A DNA stretch of 64,000 bases from Lachnospiraceae bacterium (GTDB taxonomy: Bacteria; Bacillota; Clostridia; Lachnospirales; Lachnospiraceae): NCBI GenBank assembly GCA_017387565.1, contig JAFOEY010000027.1, positions 1-64,000 of the forward strand. The letters are read 5' to 3'. The notes under the pieces were generated by a model. That model was not told where the DNA came from, did no database searches, and was given only the letters and a program-made list of their open reading frames with translations. This document shows positions 39,860 through 48,965 of this stretch, in pieces. How positions within the stretch are numbered: the first letter of the stretch is position 1; every line of letters begins with the position of its first letter. Made by a program: the position numbers and the translations under genes.

Positions 39860-42610
39860 TCAGGGAATTATCTCCACTGCCACATATTCTCCGCGTCGTC
39901 CGATTACCTGCATATTGACATCATACTCCATATTGCTCATATAAAAATCATACAACTGCGTTGTCGTAAACAGGATATCCGAAACAGGAGCCAGATCACG
40001 GGAAACGGAATTAAATATCATACCTTCAAATCCACCGTCATCACAATGATATTCACCATAAGCTTCTGCCACAAAAACATCCTGCTGCGCCCATTTACTG
40101 TCAATGGGATGATTGGGATCATCTGTCGGAAGTGCACGGTATACCGCTGTATAGAAATCCCCTGAATCCTGAACGGCAGCTACATCCTGTATCAGAAGTT
40201 GAAAATCATTGGTCATATATCCGTCTTTACCATAGGATTCAAATGTCTGAAACAACGAATAACTAAAATGGCATGCTGTCACAACGGTTGCCAAACCGAT
40301 TCCCAAGCGGAAAAGCAGGGGGATTTGTTTCTTTTCACAAACAATACCGGTTACAATTCCGGTCACAATCAACAATGCCGTCACCGACGGGTATTGATAC
40401 CACAACAGCTTTGTCCGAACCAGTGAAAAAGCCAGCGTAGGGACCAATATCCACAGGATCATTCCAATCACATCACGCTGAAACAAGCATCCTTTCAAAT
40501 GTTTGAAAAATGGTACATCTTTCTTTGCATCTGTCTGTTTTTTTGCATCTGCCACCTTCACAATTAATAAGATACCTGCTGCCAGCAAAAGCAAAACCAA
40601 AGCCACCCGATATACGGGCACGCTCTTTGTCATGTTTCCGATATAGTATGAAAAATAATAAGAAAATCCTGCTTCATTGCTGCCAAATCCGCTTTTCGAT
40701 CTTCCCATGACATCTGTAAGCCACATTTCTTTTAAAAAGGCTGTGCCATCCACGCAGATCCTGCCAAAAACCCACAAACAAAGCGGGATCGCAAAGGAAG
40801 CAAAGAATTTCAGATATTCCCGAACCTTAATCCTTTTTAATTCTCCGGTCAATAACAGATACAATCCGCCAATTACCACAATCACGCCGGCATGAAAGCT
40901 CTTCGTCAGGAATGCAAGTGCAAAGAAAAATCCACACCAATACAATTTTTGATGATTTTCCCGAATCTGAAGCATGCAGAGCATGGCAAGCGAAAACAGC
41001 AGAACATAAAGACTGTCTGCATCTCCAGCCCGCACCATATGGGCAATAAAGGGAGTTGTGTTAGCAGCCAGTAACATCAGACTAAACAAAGCCGCTGTTT
41101 TTCCATAACGCCTTCTTGCAAAGCACACAACAGCCAGAGCCAGTATCAGATAACACAAAACCGATGCAAATCGGAGACTGAATACACTTTTTCCAAAAAT
41201 CAGCATGGAAAGCATAATACTCCACATACTAAGCGGCGGTTTTAAATTGTAATAATCTGTTTCATAACGGTATGTGCTTTCTATCAGGTTTCCCTGCTTT
41301 AACATCTCGTAAGCATTCACTCCGTGTCTTGCTTCATCCCAGGGATCTACATATTTTACATCCAGCTTATAAAAACACAGAAAAGTCAGCCATGCAAACA
41401 GGATGATACATAGGATTTGAAATACTCTCTCCTTCTTATCCCGGTCTATGTTGGTTATCAACCGATAGAGTGGCGCAGAAAGAGAAAAGATCAAATAGCC
41501 CGGTCGTCTTTCATTTTTCCACTCTTGATAAACATATTTCTTTAATCTCTTTGCTGCATCCCTTTCCATGGGAAGCTCATCCTTTAACGGGTAATAATAA
41601 TGAATTGCCGCATCCGCTCTTGCCCGTTTGGCACAGGTAATCTGGTCTTGCAAAAAATCAAGCTCTTCTATATTCTGTTCTTCTATATTCTGGTCTTCTA
41701 TATTCTGGTCTTCTGCATTCTTCTCTTCGGTATCTTTCTCTAATTGTTCCTTCTCTTTTGTTAACTCCGCTTTTTCCTGAATTGTAACTTGTTTGCTCTC
41801 TTTCCAGTTTCCATTAATAAGATCAGAATATTTTTTTGTTTTATTTTGAGATTCGGTTAGCTTATTCTCAAAATATGCAATTCTGTCATCCAGCGCATCC
41901 ATCCACTGTAATCTTTTGATATTGAATTTAGCTCTGGTAATGCTGTCCGGTGCGGAAAAATATCCGTAAAGCGGCTTATGAAGATAGATCCCCTTCTTGG
42001 CACGGTCATAAATTTTGTAAGTGGTCGCTTCATCTTCATGGATTTTTCCCTTCGGGAACCGAATTCCGTCCCACAGAGAAGCTTTGTAAATCTTATTCCA
42101 GGAAACAATAAAATACGTAGCATCCCTGTGATTTGCATCGTAAAGATTGGAAAGAAGCTTTCGCCTGTCACAGATTTCTACGCTGCCGTCATATTCGTGC
42201 CCGTCAGATTTCAGCCAAATGCTTTCATCATATTCTGTACTGTCCGTAACGGCATAAGAACACATCGAAACATCCGCATCATGCCCTGTCAGACATTTTA
42301 ACAGAGTTTCTACACAATCAGGTGCAATATAATCATCGCTGTCCACAAACATAATAAAATCACCGCTGGCAACATCCAGACCGGCATTACGAGCATCGGA
42401 CAATCCACCATTTTCTTTGTGAATAACCACTATTCGATTGTCTGCCTTAGCGTAATCGTCACAGATTTTGCCGCACTGATCCTTGGACCCATCATCGACC
42501 AGAATAATTTCCAGATTTTGATAGGTTTGATTTCGGATTGAATCCACGGCACGTTTCAGATATGGTTCTACCATATATATTGGGACAATTACGGAAACAC
42601 ATTGTTCCAT
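39860..42610 (-). CDS. Fused GT2 (GT-A) and GT-C membrane glycosyltransferase
   Basis: Residues about 1-235 are a GT2 domain with VIVPIYMVEPYLKRAV, ILVDDGSKDQCGKIC, GLSDARNAGLD and FVDSDDYI. After a linker (about 245-385) comes a polytopic GT-C domain of the ArnT/PMT type. It has YVDPWDEARHGVNAYEML in the first outer loop, with Asp-Glu as the catalytic-region acids, followed by about ten membrane segments. A soluble outer C-terminal domain ends the 916 aa protein. The linker carries 5-residue repeats (EDQNI) from a 15-bp array. One polypeptide would thus hold a cytoplasmic transferase and an outer-face transferase. GAGG precedes the ATG. Confidence 0.82.
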   Translation of the reverse strand: MEQCVSVIVPIYMVEPYLKRAVDSIRNQTYQNLEIILVDDGSKDQCGKICDDYAKADNRIVVIHKENGGLSDARNAGLDVASGDFIMFVDSDDYIAPDCVETLLKCLTGHDADVSMCSYAVTDSTEYDESIWLKSDGHEYDGSVEICDRRKLLSNLYDANHRDATYFIVSWNKIYKASLWDGIRFPKGKIHEDEATTYKIYDRAKKGIYLHKPLYGYFSAPDSITRAKFNIKRLQWMDALDDRIAYFENKLTESQNKTKKYSDLINGNWKESKQVTIQEKAELTKEKEQLEKDTEEKNAEDQNIEDQNIEEQNIEELDFLQDQITCAKRARADAAIHYYYPLKDELPMERDAAKRLKKYVYQEWKNERRPGYLIFSLSAPLYRLITNIDRDKKERVFQILCIILFAWLTFLCFYKLDVKYVDPWDEARHGVNAYEMLKQGNLIESTYRYETDYYNLKPPLSMWSIMLSMLIFGKSVFSLRFASVLCYLILALAVVCFARRRYGKTAALFSLMLLAANTTPFIAHMVRAGDADSLYVLLFSLAMLCMLQIRENHQKLYWCGFFFALAFLTKSFHAGVIVVIGGLYLLLTGELKRIKVREYLKFFASFAIPLCLWVFGRICVDGTAFLKEMWLTDVMGRSKSGFGSNEAGFSYYFSYYIGNMTKSVPVYRVALVLLLLAAGILLIVKVADAKKQTDAKKDVPFFKHLKGCLFQRDVIGMILWILVPTLAFSLVRTKLLWYQYPSVTALLIVTGIVTGIVCEKKQIPLLFRLGIGLATVVTACHFSYSLFQTFESYGKDGYMTNDFQLLIQDVAAVQDSGDFYTAVYRALPTDDPNHPIDSKWAQQDVFVAEAYGEYHCDDGGFEGMIFNSVSRDLAPVSDILFTTTQLYDFYMSNMEYDVNMQVIGRRGEYVAVEIIP
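41650..41730 (-). repeat. Intragenic 15-bp tandem repeat in the fusion linker
   Basis: TTCTATATTCTGGTC recurs about four times with small changes, encoding NIEDQ-type units between the GT2 and GT-C domains. Confidence 0.85.
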
Positions 42611-42660
42611 AGATACCTCTTTTCTTCGCTCTATCTGTACTTCTTTACTCTATCTGCAAT

Positions 42661-43671
42661 TTATCCACGCTTTTTCAACAGTTTCACAATGAAACCTCGA
42701 ATTGCAACCAAAAAGTATACCGTTGAGGTAGAGTTTTTCTTATAGAAATGATAGATAATCTTATAGTCAAGCTGTTCCAGCGATATCTTTTTATGTGCAG
42801 CGTCCAATGTTCTCAGCGCTTCTTCATAGACATGAATCATTTCTGTCTTTTTCTGTCTGCTCATCTCTTTATCATATGCCAGACCTTCCAAATCATCCAA
42901 AAACTCCATCACAACCTTGGTCGCCGGTATATCTTTATCCGGAATGGAAAGTGCTTGAAAAAAGCGGGTGCTTTCTTCATAAAGCCGGAGAGCAATCGGA
43001 ATCTTATCCATCCGCTTTTTGGTTGACAACGTAGTCCCCCTGTCATCCTGAATATAATTGCACACCGGAGCAGTCACACTCACACACTTTTTACACTGCA
43101 AAACATAAGCCTGATTAAACAGCAAATCTTCTCCCAGATTCAAATCAGTGGGAAATCCTTCCTGTATCAATTCCTTTTTATAGAGCTTGTTCCAAGGCAT
43201 ATTTAAAAAGCCCTTTTTATATAAATCCAGAAATTCTCTTCTGTCCTCGTCTGACATGGAATCAAACTCATAGCATCCTGTCTTGGGTAGTTTTACAATA
43301 TCTCTCCCAAAATATAAATGATGATAGCCTGCAATCACAAAATCCGCATCCGTTGTCTGCATTGCCTGCAACAGGATTTCGTTGGAATCCGCATCCACAT
43401 AATCATCACTGTCTACAAACCGGATATATTCACCCCTGGCCTCTGTAATCCCTCTGTTACGTGCTTTGGAAACCCCCTGGTTTTCCTGATTGATTACCCT
43501 GATACGGGAATCGGTCTTAGCAAGTTGCTCGCACAAAACTCCGGAATTGTCCGGAGGTCCATCCACAATCAAAAGGATTTCAAAATCCCTGTTTGTTTGT
43601 ACCAACAGACTTTCTACGCAGCGCTGTAATGTTTTTTCACTTTTATAAACCGGAACAATGACACTGATCAT
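42661..43671 (-). CDS. GT2 glycosyltransferase (EpsJ-like)
   Basis: The 336 aa protein has an N-terminal GT-A domain with SVIVPVYKSEKTLQRCV, LLIVDGPPDNSGVLC, GVSKARNRGI and IRFVDSDDYVD. A long helical C-terminal part follows, and the basic tail IRGFIVKLLKKRG may touch the membrane. This is the common capsule/exopolysaccharide GT2 type using nucleotide sugars in the cytoplasm. It lies about 50 bp upstream of the fusion gene and 12 bp downstream of the DUF2142 gene on the same strand, in one likely operon. Confidence 0.9.
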   Translation of the reverse strand: MISVIVPVYKSEKTLQRCVESLLVQTNRDFEILLIVDGPPDNSGVLCEQLAKTDSRIRVINQENQGVSKARNRGITEARGEYIRFVDSDDYVDADSNEILLQAMQTTDADFVIAGYHHLYFGRDIVKLPKTGCYEFDSMSDEDRREFLDLYKKGFLNMPWNKLYKKELIQEGFPTDLNLGEDLLFNQAYVLQCKKCVSVTAPVCNYIQDDRGTTLSTKKRMDKIPIALRLYEESTRFFQALSIPDKDIPATKVVMEFLDDLEGLAYDKEMSRQKKTEMIHVYEEALRTLDAAHKKISLEQLDYKIIYHFYKKNSTSTVYFLVAIRGFIVKLLKKRG

Positions 43672-43683
43672 AGCTTTCTCACT

Positions 43684-45804
43684 TTATACATTAATCGTCA
43701 GAATAATTAAATGGTAAGTCATCCACAAACTGACTACCATCATGACACCGAAAACCACTCTTTCATAAACCGCCGGCAGAGCAGACAATCTCTGTCTGCA
43801 TTTCACAATTAATCCTTTTTGATCTGTCTTCTCGTATTTTCTGATTCCCCAGCCTAAGAAACAGCTTAAGAACGGTAAGAACAAAGGAATTACATATCTG
43901 CCCTGAACGCCCAGTATTTTGGGATTTCCGACCGGTGTATAAGAAATATACATGGATGAAAATACAATTGCAACAACACCAAAATTCATTAGATGCGTCA
44001 ACGCTCCCATGGTCTTCCCCATCGACGTTTTTACATTTGCAAACAAGGCTGCAAATAGTCCCAATATCACCATAACCCAGTTGATCAGATAATTTGCACT
44101 TCCCATGTAGGCATATGTGATGTAAGGCTGTTTATTAACTGTATAGTCAGCCAGCATTGAGACCATGGAATTCAGTAAAGTCTTTGTGTACGTCAGTGGA
44201 TTCTCCAATACATATTTTAACTGTCCCATAGTACTCGTACCGATATTTCTTTTATCACCGGCATAGGCATTATTGGTTACCAGTGCATAATCTCCTCCTG
44301 CGACCGGAGTTGGGAAAAAAATATTGTATAGCATAAATCCGTTTAGTCCTATCAGTGCCAACTTAAACACGACCTCGGATATCCTGTTTTGGAATTTCTT
44401 TTTCGGCAAAAACAGAAGCATCAGCGACATGATGATATAGACCGGTTTTGAGAGACATCCGACCATAAATGCAAATAGCATCAAAAATGCATTGGAAGGC
44501 TTTATCTTTTCATCCGGTGTCAGTATTTCATTGATCAAAAGCACATATCCCAAAAGCAGGCAGGCATTGACCAACATATCATACGACAGTGAAGATGCCA
44601 CAAAAATATTGTTTGGAAGTAAACCGATTGCAGCCACTAACATCTGATAGCCTTTTGCTTTTTTTACCGCAAAAAAGACAATAAAGATATAGCACAACAG
44701 ATTCCCCAGTCTGGCAAGCTCCATCATATCTGCAAATCCGACATGAAGAACTCTGCCCAGATAGAATCCTGCTGCCATAGGATAGTATACTCTCGTCTCC
44801 GTACGGGGCAGGCGGGTCTGATGCCCGATATCCGGTGCAATATAGTCCGGATTATTAACCATATCTTCATAAGCTTCTATCAATTCCCTTTCCTCGGGAT
44901 TGTTGAAATAAGGCAGTGTATTTCCAACCATCTGCATGGCAGCTTCCGTCGTCTCAATGGTTGTACCAAAAGATAATTTATATGCGCTTTTTGCATGGGC
45001 ATACTCATCATAGCTGACCATATTAGTTCCAAGGCCCCCAATAATCAATCCGCCAAGCATAAGTGCAAAAATTGCAAAAAACCATTCCGGTTTTTTATGC
45101 AGTATAGACCATATTTCTTTTCCCGCAAAAAACAGAACATAGGTTGCGAATAAAAGAACGGCAAAAAAAGATGCTCTTAACAGACTAAATTTTACCTGTG
45201 CTGATATTTCAATCCGAATATCATCCTGCGTCAGGCTTTCTTCTGAAGATAATACAATTTTCAATCGGTCAGCATGGCATCCCACATACATAACTCCGGC
45301 ATCAATTTTCGGATCCACACTACAATACATATTATCTTTTACAAGCTGATCATCCCGATATGCCTCTACTAAAAAACCACCAAACGTATCCAGACCGGCT
45401 TCCAGTTTCAGCTTTTTAATGTAGTAGTCTCCACCTAAATCAAGCGAAATATCCATCTGCTTAAATTTACGAGAGAGGGTTCCATCATCACCAACCACAA
45501 TATTTTCATCGTAGACAGGTTTGTATTCTTCCCCCCTGTATTCCGCCAGAATTCTCTCATTGTCCTGGCGCACTTTTATTTCATTGGTCTCTTCTTCCGT
45601 CAATGGCGACAGATAATCCACCACTTCGGTTTGCATCGTATAACCGGAAGCAGCATGTGTCTGATCTTCGTTATCTGCAACATTGAAACGCAAAAATGTA
45701 TAAGGACTGTTTATAACATCCCTGTTAAAAACCACAATTTCCAGCAATGATGCCAAAACTATAATCAAAAAAACGGCAATGATATGTCTTTTATTTTTCT
45801 TCAT
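43684..45804 (-). CDS. DUF2142-family polytopic membrane protein (GT-C-like)
   Basis: The 706 aa protein has one N-terminal helix and an outer beta-rich domain (about 30-205, including ISLDLGGDYYIKKLKL). About eleven membrane segments follow. NMVSYDEYAHAKSAYKLS in the first outer loop and GNPKILGVQGRYVIPLFLPFL near the end are DUF2142 signatures. DUF2142 proteins sit in polysaccharide clusters and have a GT-C-like topology, so an outer-face sugar transfer role is plausible. GGAGG lies upstream of its ATG, which overlaps the previous gene by 14 bp. Confidence 0.85.
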   Translation of the reverse strand: MKKNKRHIIAVFLIIVLASLLEIVVFNRDVINSPYTFLRFNVADNEDQTHAASGYTMQTEVVDYLSPLTEEETNEIKVRQDNERILAEYRGEEYKPVYDENIVVGDDGTLSRKFKQMDISLDLGGDYYIKKLKLEAGLDTFGGFLVEAYRDDQLVKDNMYCSVDPKIDAGVMYVGCHADRLKIVLSSEESLTQDDIRIEISAQVKFSLLRASFFAVLLFATYVLFFAGKEIWSILHKKPEWFFAIFALMLGGLIIGGLGTNMVSYDEYAHAKSAYKLSFGTTIETTEAAMQMVGNTLPYFNNPEERELIEAYEDMVNNPDYIAPDIGHQTRLPRTETRVYYPMAAGFYLGRVLHVGFADMMELARLGNLLCYIFIVFFAVKKAKGYQMLVAAIGLLPNNIFVASSLSYDMLVNACLLLGYVLLINEILTPDEKIKPSNAFLMLFAFMVGCLSKPVYIIMSLMLLFLPKKKFQNRISEVVFKLALIGLNGFMLYNIFFPTPVAGGDYALVTNNAYAGDKRNIGTSTMGQLKYVLENPLTYTKTLLNSMVSMLADYTVNKQPYITYAYMGSANYLINWVMVILGLFAALFANVKTSMGKTMGALTHLMNFGVVAIVFSSMYISYTPVGNPKILGVQGRYVIPLFLPFLSCFLGWGIRKYEKTDQKGLIVKCRQRLSALPAVYERVVFGVMMVVSLWMTYHLIILTINV

Positions 45805-46651
45805 CCGACTTCGTTACCTCCTTCTTTTTTGAATAGGCAGGAAACGCAACGCAGGCGGTTGCCGCCAGAAAAATACACAGCATTACCCTGCTGTCATAAA
45901 GGAATGGATAGGTATCATGCGTGTAAATATAGTAACATTTCAGATTGCCATCCATCTTTTTACCGTCAACATAGGTGGCAACATGCAGAATTTCACTATG
46001 GTTCATAAAGATGCCCGGAGCCGGCTCAGTATTGCCATTGGCATGATATGTCAGAGTAATATAGATTTTTCCGGTGCATAATTCATTACCAAACGGCAGA
46101 TATGGATACTGTCCGTCCATACACTCACCCAGATCATATATTTCTTCATCCAATAGTGTCATGGAGGATATATCAACTTCTTTGGCTAAATATTCATCAA
46201 TTTCTGAAACATTATTGTTCCCCGATGATTCTTCATTAGACGATTCTTCATTTGATAATTCTTCATTTGACGATTCTACGTTTGATAATTCTTCATTTGA
46301 TAAATTACCGTCTGCCAATTCCTGATTGCGGTTATTCTCGCTCAGTGCATAAACGCGATAAACCAATTCGGTTCCTTCCAGAGCCTGTCCGTTTTTGGAT
46401 ATCCCAATCTGGAATCCTTTCATGGCTCTTCCATCAGTTTCCATGATGTAACCGATTTCATTTTCTACTCCGGTAAAATACTGCACAAACTCCGTATCTC
46501 CTTCTTCTTCGGCAACGTTGACTTTGTACGTATCTAAAACTTCATTCGGAAATAAATAACTGCCAATAAACCCTGCTAAACATAGCAGGGTACCTATTGG
46601 CAGAAAAATGTATGCATATTTTGATAAAAACTGTTTGAATTTGTTTAGCAT
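45791..46651 (-). CDS. Two-helix membrane protein with Ser/Asn/Glu repeat outer domain
   Basis: The 286 aa protein has an N-terminal helix (about residues 13-36) and a C-terminal helix (about 253-272). These enclose an outer domain of about 215 residues. In the middle (about 110-150) is a low-complexity run of NEESS/LSNEE units from a 15-bp array. I do not recognise the family. ATG 46651 is preceded by GAGGGAGG; a TTG five codons earlier is less likely. It is coupled to the DUF2142 gene and lies only 49 bp after leuA, with at best a weak hairpin between, so some readthrough from leuA is possible. Confidence 0.65.
   Translation of the reverse strand: MLNKFKQFLSKYAYIFLPIGTLLCLAGFIGSYLFPNEVLDTYKVNVAEEEGDTEFVQYFTGVENEIGYIMETDGRAMKGFQIGISKNGQALEGTELVYRVYALSENNRNQELADGNLSNEELSNVESSNEELSNEESSNEESSGNNNVSEIDEYLAKEVDISSMTLLDEEIYDLGECMDGQYPYLPFGNELCTGKIYITLTYHANGNTEPAPGIFMNHSEILHVATYVDGKKMDGNLKCYYIYTHDTYPFLYDSRVMLCIFLAATACVAFPAYSKKKEVTKSDEEK
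46200..46320 (-). repeat. Intragenic 15-bp tandem repeat, about eight units
   Basis: GATNATTCTTCATTT-type units repeat in frame and encode a Ser/Asn/Glu-rich stretch predicted to be outside the cell. Confidence 0.85.
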
Positions 46652-46700
46652 AAGCCTCCCTCTCAAACGCGCATTGAATTAGCTTTTGCTAACTGCAGGT

Positions 46701-48380
46701 TTATTTTTCACCGAGCCCGAGACGATTAATTGCTGAAAAAATAGCTCTCACACTGGCTCTTGTAATATTACTTGAAACACCGACACCATATGTTACTTTA
46801 CCGCTTTCAGAATCCAACATATGAATATATGCGGCTGCCTGGGAATTGGAACCGCTCTGTAATGCATGCTCCTCATAATCCAATACCTTGATACGGATAT
46901 CCAGTTCTTCCTGGAGACCTCTCTGAACTGCATCAATCGGACCATTACCGACAGCTTCAAACACTTTTTCAACACCGGCATCTGTATATGTTACTTTAAC
47001 ACGGGTATCAAATTCACTGTCAATGGTATCACTTAAATCATCGACCTTTAACTGACGGAAGTGAATTGGCTCTTTTTTATTCAGATATTCCTCACGGAAT
47101 TTATCCATAATCAGATCCGGTGATACCTCACCCTGCTTTTCGGAAATCTTCTGAATGACATCCGCAAATTCGCGATGCATTCCTTTCGGCAGCTTAAAGC
47201 CGAAATAAGTATCCATAACAAAAGCAACTCCGCCTTTTCCGGACTGGGAATTAATACGGACAATCGGCTCGTATTCCCTTCCGATGTCGGCAGGATCAAT
47301 CGGCAGATACGGCACTTCCCAATACTCGTTGTTGCGCTCTTTCATAGCTGCAACACCTTTGTTGATGGCATCCTGATGAGAACCGGAGAATGCGGTAAAT
47401 ACTAACTTGCCGGCATAAGGATGTCTGGGATGGATGGGAAGCTTGGTGCATCTTTCATAAATTTCAATAATGTCATTGATACGTTCAATGTTTAATTCGG
47501 GATTGATACCCTGTGAAAACATATTGTATCCGATATTCATGATATCAACATTACCGGTTCTTTCTCCATTTCCAAACAGAGTACCTTCGATACGCTCTGC
47601 ACCTGCAAGTAATGCCAGTTCGGCACTGGCCACACCGGTACCACGGTCATTGTGGGGATGAACAGATAATATAATACTTTCTCTGTTTTCAAAATGTTTA
47701 TTCATCCATTCAATCTGATCCGCATAAACATTGGGCGTTGTCATCTCAACGGTCGACGGCAGGTTGATAATAATCGGATTTTCTTTGGTTGCCCCCCAGG
47801 TCTTCTGGACTGCTGTACAAATCTCTAAAGCATAATCCAACTCGGTTCCGGTAAAGCTTTCCGGAGAGTATTCCAGAATAATCTTGCCCGGAAAATCCTT
47901 GGCACGTTCTTTTACCATATTGGTTCCGTCAATAGCAATCTGTGTAATCTCATCTTTATCCTTGTTGAATACAACATCACGCTGTAAGGTAGATGTTGAA
48001 TTGTAAATATGGACAATCGCCTGTTTACATCCTTCAATCGCTTCAAACGTCCGGTCGATCAGTTCTTTTCTGCACTGTGTCAGAACCTGAACACATACAT
48101 CGTCCGGAATCATCTTACGTTCAATCAGCTGACGCAAAAAATCGAATTCAATCTGACTTGCTGCCGGAAAACCAATCTCGATTTCCTTAAATCCCAATTT
48201 AATCAGAAACTGAAAGAACTCAATTTTTTCTTCTACAATCATGGGATCAATCAGCGCCTGATTACCATCTCTTAAATCCACACTGCACCAGATGGGGGCT
48301 TTTTCAATTTCCTTGTTGGGCCATTCCCTTTCCGGATAATATACCACCGGATTTCTACGATATCTCTTATAGTTTAACAT
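46701..48380 (-). CDS. leuA: 2-isopropylmalate synthase
   Basis: This is the first enzyme of leucine biosynthesis, condensing 2-oxoisovalerate with acetyl-CoA. The catalytic barrel has SVDLRDGNQAL (residues 33-43) with the metal-binding Asp, EYSPESFTGTELDYALEIC and LSVHPHNDRGTG with the metal-binding His pair. The C-terminal regulatory domain (about 430-555) has the HALQSGSNSQAAAYI stretch for leucine feedback. Its 559 aa length fits the second IPMS type. AGGAG precedes the ATG. No T-box leader is visible; the upstream 60 bp run straight into a deleted copy of the dispersed element. It marks the border between glycan locus and housekeeping genes. Confidence 0.95.
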   Translation of the reverse strand: MLNYKRYRRNPVVYYPEREWPNKEIEKAPIWCSVDLRDGNQALIDPMIVEEKIEFFQFLIKLGFKEIEIGFPAASQIEFDFLRQLIERKMIPDDVCVQVLTQCRKELIDRTFEAIEGCKQAIVHIYNSTSTLQRDVVFNKDKDEITQIAIDGTNMVKERAKDFPGKIILEYSPESFTGTELDYALEICTAVQKTWGATKENPIIINLPSTVEMTTPNVYADQIEWMNKHFENRESIILSVHPHNDRGTGVASAELALLAGAERIEGTLFGNGERTGNVDIMNIGYNMFSQGINPELNIERINDIIEIYERCTKLPIHPRHPYAGKLVFTAFSGSHQDAINKGVAAMKERNNEYWEVPYLPIDPADIGREYEPIVRINSQSGKGGVAFVMDTYFGFKLPKGMHREFADVIQKISEKQGEVSPDLIMDKFREEYLNKKEPIHFRQLKVDDLSDTIDSEFDTRVKVTYTDAGVEKVFEAVGNGPIDAVQRGLQEELDIRIKVLDYEEHALQSGSNSQAAAYIHMLDSESGKVTYGVGVSSNITRASVRAIFSAINRLGLGEK

Positions 48381-48436
48381 TTATGTACTCCTTCCGTACT
48401 ATTTACTCTGGTAAAATAATCATTATTCAAGTATAT

Positions 48437-48513
48437 GTGATACCAGGGGCAAAAAATCATACTTTTCATGCTCGCATGAAAAAGTTTGACTTTGGACCTC
48501 GTTGGTACCATTG
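48437..48513 (+). repeat. Internally deleted copy of the dispersed element upstream of leuA
   Basis: It retains the left end (GTGATACCAGGGGCAAAA), the complete first hairpin CATACTTTTCATGC/GCATGAAAAAGT and TGACTTTGGACC. It then joins directly to the CGTTGGTACCAT block near the right end. It lies between the HPr terminator and the leuA start. Confidence 0.85.
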
Positions 48514-48520
48514 ATTATTC

Positions 48521-48551
48521 AAAAAAACGGCTCATCACAAAGATGAGCCGT
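48521..48551 (-). terminator. Rho-independent terminator of the HPr gene
   Basis: On the - strand, ACGGCTCATC pairs with GATGAGCCGT around a five-base loop and is followed by seven T residues. It ends about 14 bp beyond the HPr stop codon. Confidence 0.95.
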
Positions 48552-48564
48552 CATATGCCGATTG

Positions 48565-48828
48565 TTATTCACCTAATCCATTTTCGATTGCTGTGACCAG
48601 TGCTTTTAAAGCTTCTTCTTCATCTTCGCCTTCACAAACAAATTCTACTTCGTCTCCGCATTTTACACATGCGCCCAGGACACTCAATACACTCTTGGCA
48701 TTTGCCGTGCTATCTCTGAATGAGAATGTTATTAACGATTTAAACTGCATGGCTTCCTTGCATAGGATGCCGGCCGGTCTTAGATGCAATCCCGTAGGAT
48801 TTTTTATTACTACCTTTTGACTAACCAT
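48565..48828 (-). CDS. ptsH: HPr-family phosphocarrier protein
   Basis: The 87 aa protein has TGLHLRPAG with the phosphorylatable His15, and NAKSVLSVL with the regulatory Ser46, both at canonical positions. It carries phosphate from enzyme I to sugar-specific PTS enzymes and, in Firmicutes, Ser46 phosphorylation controls catabolite repression through CcpA. Leu16 replaces the usual Ala next to His15. It has its own promoter and terminator and no adjacent ptsI, so a second HPr-like role cannot be excluded. GGAGGG precedes the ATG. Confidence 0.92.
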   Translation of the reverse strand: MVSQKVVIKNPTGLHLRPAGILCKEAMQFKSLITFSFRDSTANAKSVLSVLGACVKCGDEVEFVCEGEDEEEALKALVTAIENGLGE

Positions 48829-48860
48829 TTTCTAACCCTCCAATTGTCATACCCAAGAAT

Positions 48861-48889
48861 ACTATAACACTTTTTGATTCTTTCTACAA
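48861..48889 (-). promoter_or_regulatory. Promoter of the HPr gene
   Basis: On the - strand, TTGTAG and TATAGT are 17 bp apart. The predicted start is near 48854, giving a short leader with GGAGGG before the start codon. Confidence 0.75.
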
Positions 48890-48965
48890 GCCTTATAAAA
48901 ACTGAAAGTCATACTCTCAGACAGTTCGATATAAAAATACAAAACAACGGTTATATCACAATTGT

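Noticed and set aside
46652-46700. Terminator between leuA and the following membrane-protein gene
   Set aside because: Only a five-base-pair TTAGC/GCTAA stem without a T-tract is present, too weak to call.
48381-48436. Leucine T-box or attenuator before leuA
   Set aside because: The space before the repeat is only about 56 bp and has no T-box motif, specifier stem or terminator hairpin.
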